The position numbers and the translations under genes were made by a program. DNA of 64,000 nucleotides from an uncultured Chthonomonas sp. (lineage in GTDB: Bacteria > Armatimonadota > Chthonomonadetes > Chthonomonadales > Chthonomonadaceae): assembly GCA_903859705.1 (NCBI GenBank), contig CAIONQ010000024.1, positions 44,708-108,707 on the forward strand, read 5' to 3'. The notes below the pieces were generated by a model. The model searched no databases. It saw only the letters and a program-made list of their open reading frames with translations, and was not told the origin of the DNA. Within the stretch, counting starts at the first letter, position 1, and each line of letters begins with the position of its first letter. Positions 63,619-64,000 of the stretch are shown piece by piece.

Positions 63619-63627
63619 ATTCTACCA
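63619..63627 (-). promoter_or_regulatory. Extended -10 promoter before rpsJ
   Basis: On the minus strand TGGTAGAAT (63627-63619) fits TGnTANAAT; -35 is weak. It shares TGTGGTA-AAT with the promoter before rplR at 51928-51936. Confidence 0.55.
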
Positions 63628-63679
63628 CAATTCCTGGCAGTTCGTTAGGATATCTTAACAAATGCTCTCACACACACAT

Positions 63680-63716
63680 TTGGGCCGGACTTCCAATTTG
63701 CGGAAGTTCGGCCCAA
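63680..63716. terminator. Hairpin between tuf and rpsJ
   Basis: TTGGGCCGGACTTCC (63680-63694) pairs with 63702-63716, 15 bp with one wobble-type mismatch. The T-tract (TATTTTTG) lies on the plus strand side, whereas tuf is transcribed on the minus strand, where the tail is ATGTGTGTG. Likely partial terminator of tuf. Confidence 0.65.
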
Positions 63717-63726
63717 TATTTTTGAA

Positions 63727-64000
63727 CTAATCCAGGATTTTGGTTACAACACCTGCGCCAACGGTTCGGCCACCTTCGCGAACTGCGAAGCGGAGGCCTT
63801 CTTCCATTGCGATGGGCTGGATGAGTTCACCGGTGATGCGAATGTTATCGCCCGGCATAACCATCTCAACACCTTCCGGCAGGTTCATTGTACCGGTTAC
63901 GTCCGTTGTTCGGAAGAAGAACTGCGGGGTATATCCCGTAAAGAACGGGGTATGGCGGCCGCCTTCTTCCTTGGTGAGGATATAGAGCTCACCCTGGAAC
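63727..64000 (-). CDS. tuf: Elongation factor Tu, C-terminal part (cut by window edge)
   Basis: About 90 C-terminal residues of EF-Tu: [81 protein letters not shown], the canonical domain-3 end. The gene continues beyond 64000. In the str-S10 order fusA, rpsG and rpsL would be expected further right. Confidence 0.98.
   Translation of the reverse strand, partial: FQGELYILTKEEGGRHTPFFTGYTPQFFFRTTDVTGTMNLPEGVEMVMPGDNIRITGELIQPIAMEEGLRFAVREGGRTVGAGVVTKILD

Overview
The window is bacterial chromosome of moderate GC, densely coded, with no phage genes, insertion sequences, CRISPR arrays, rRNA or tRNA genes that I can recognise. The mix suggests a deep-branching bacterium, and Armatimonadota is my best guess. 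The evidence is a complete str-S10-spc-alpha ribosomal cluster, a zinc-type S14, SepF plus YggS plus ProC, an EF-G-like paralog, two Gfo/Idh/MocA oxidoreductases, a GxGYxYP-family protein and many Pro/Gly/Gln-rich secreted or membrane proteins. This placement is inference from gene content, not from a tree.

Left part (1-41.3 kb) is a mosaic of short transcription units on both strands. At the left edge lies a broken ankyrin-repeat gene, followed by a methyltransferase divergent from lipB. Then come rpmB with a strong promoter and terminator, a membrane zinc-ribbon protein with an L7/L12-like C-terminal domain, and a Tat-exported protein. A metal-binding CxxC protein, a carbohydrate-related group (GxGYxYP protein, TIM-barrel-like secreted protein, Gfo/Idh), two related membrane proteins and yggS-sepF-proC follow. 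Next are a degenerate GH2-like protein, a paralogous pair of membrane-anchored proteins around a GyrI-like gene, a transglutaminase-like protein, a DUF5666 protein and smc. The stretch ends with an (alpha/alpha)6 glycosidase-like protein, an alpha/beta hydrolase, a D-lyxose-isomerase-like cupin, GNAT, DUF2252, MgtC, a second Gfo/Idh, a two-domain dCTP deaminase, an Hsp70-like protein, a TPR/Yip1-like protein, an RsmB-like methyltransferase, a TPR protein and an NlpC/P60 hydrolase.

Right part (41.4-64 kb) is one long minus-strand ribosomal cluster. Reading right to left in transcription order: tuf (partial), rpsJ, rplC, rplD, rplW, rplB, rpsS, rplV, rpsC, rplP, rpmC, rpsQ, rplN, rplX, rplE, an EF-G-like gene, rpsN (zinc type), rpsH, rplF, rplR, rpsE, rpmD, rplO, secY, adk, map, infA, rpmJ, rpsM, rpsK, rpsD, rpoA, rplQ, truA, rplM, rpsI, then a strong terminator. 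Candidate internal promoters lie before rpsJ, rplR and rpmJ, suggesting that the cluster is split into several transcription units.

Most notable: the EF-G-like GTPase embedded in the spc operon; low-complexity tails on IF-1, S17, L22, L16, L17 and S3; the membrane protein carrying an L7/L12-like domain; two distant promoters sharing an almost identical 17-18 nt element; and the ankyrin gene with a CCC-TAA frameshift site. I did not find an unmistakable new multi-gene system.
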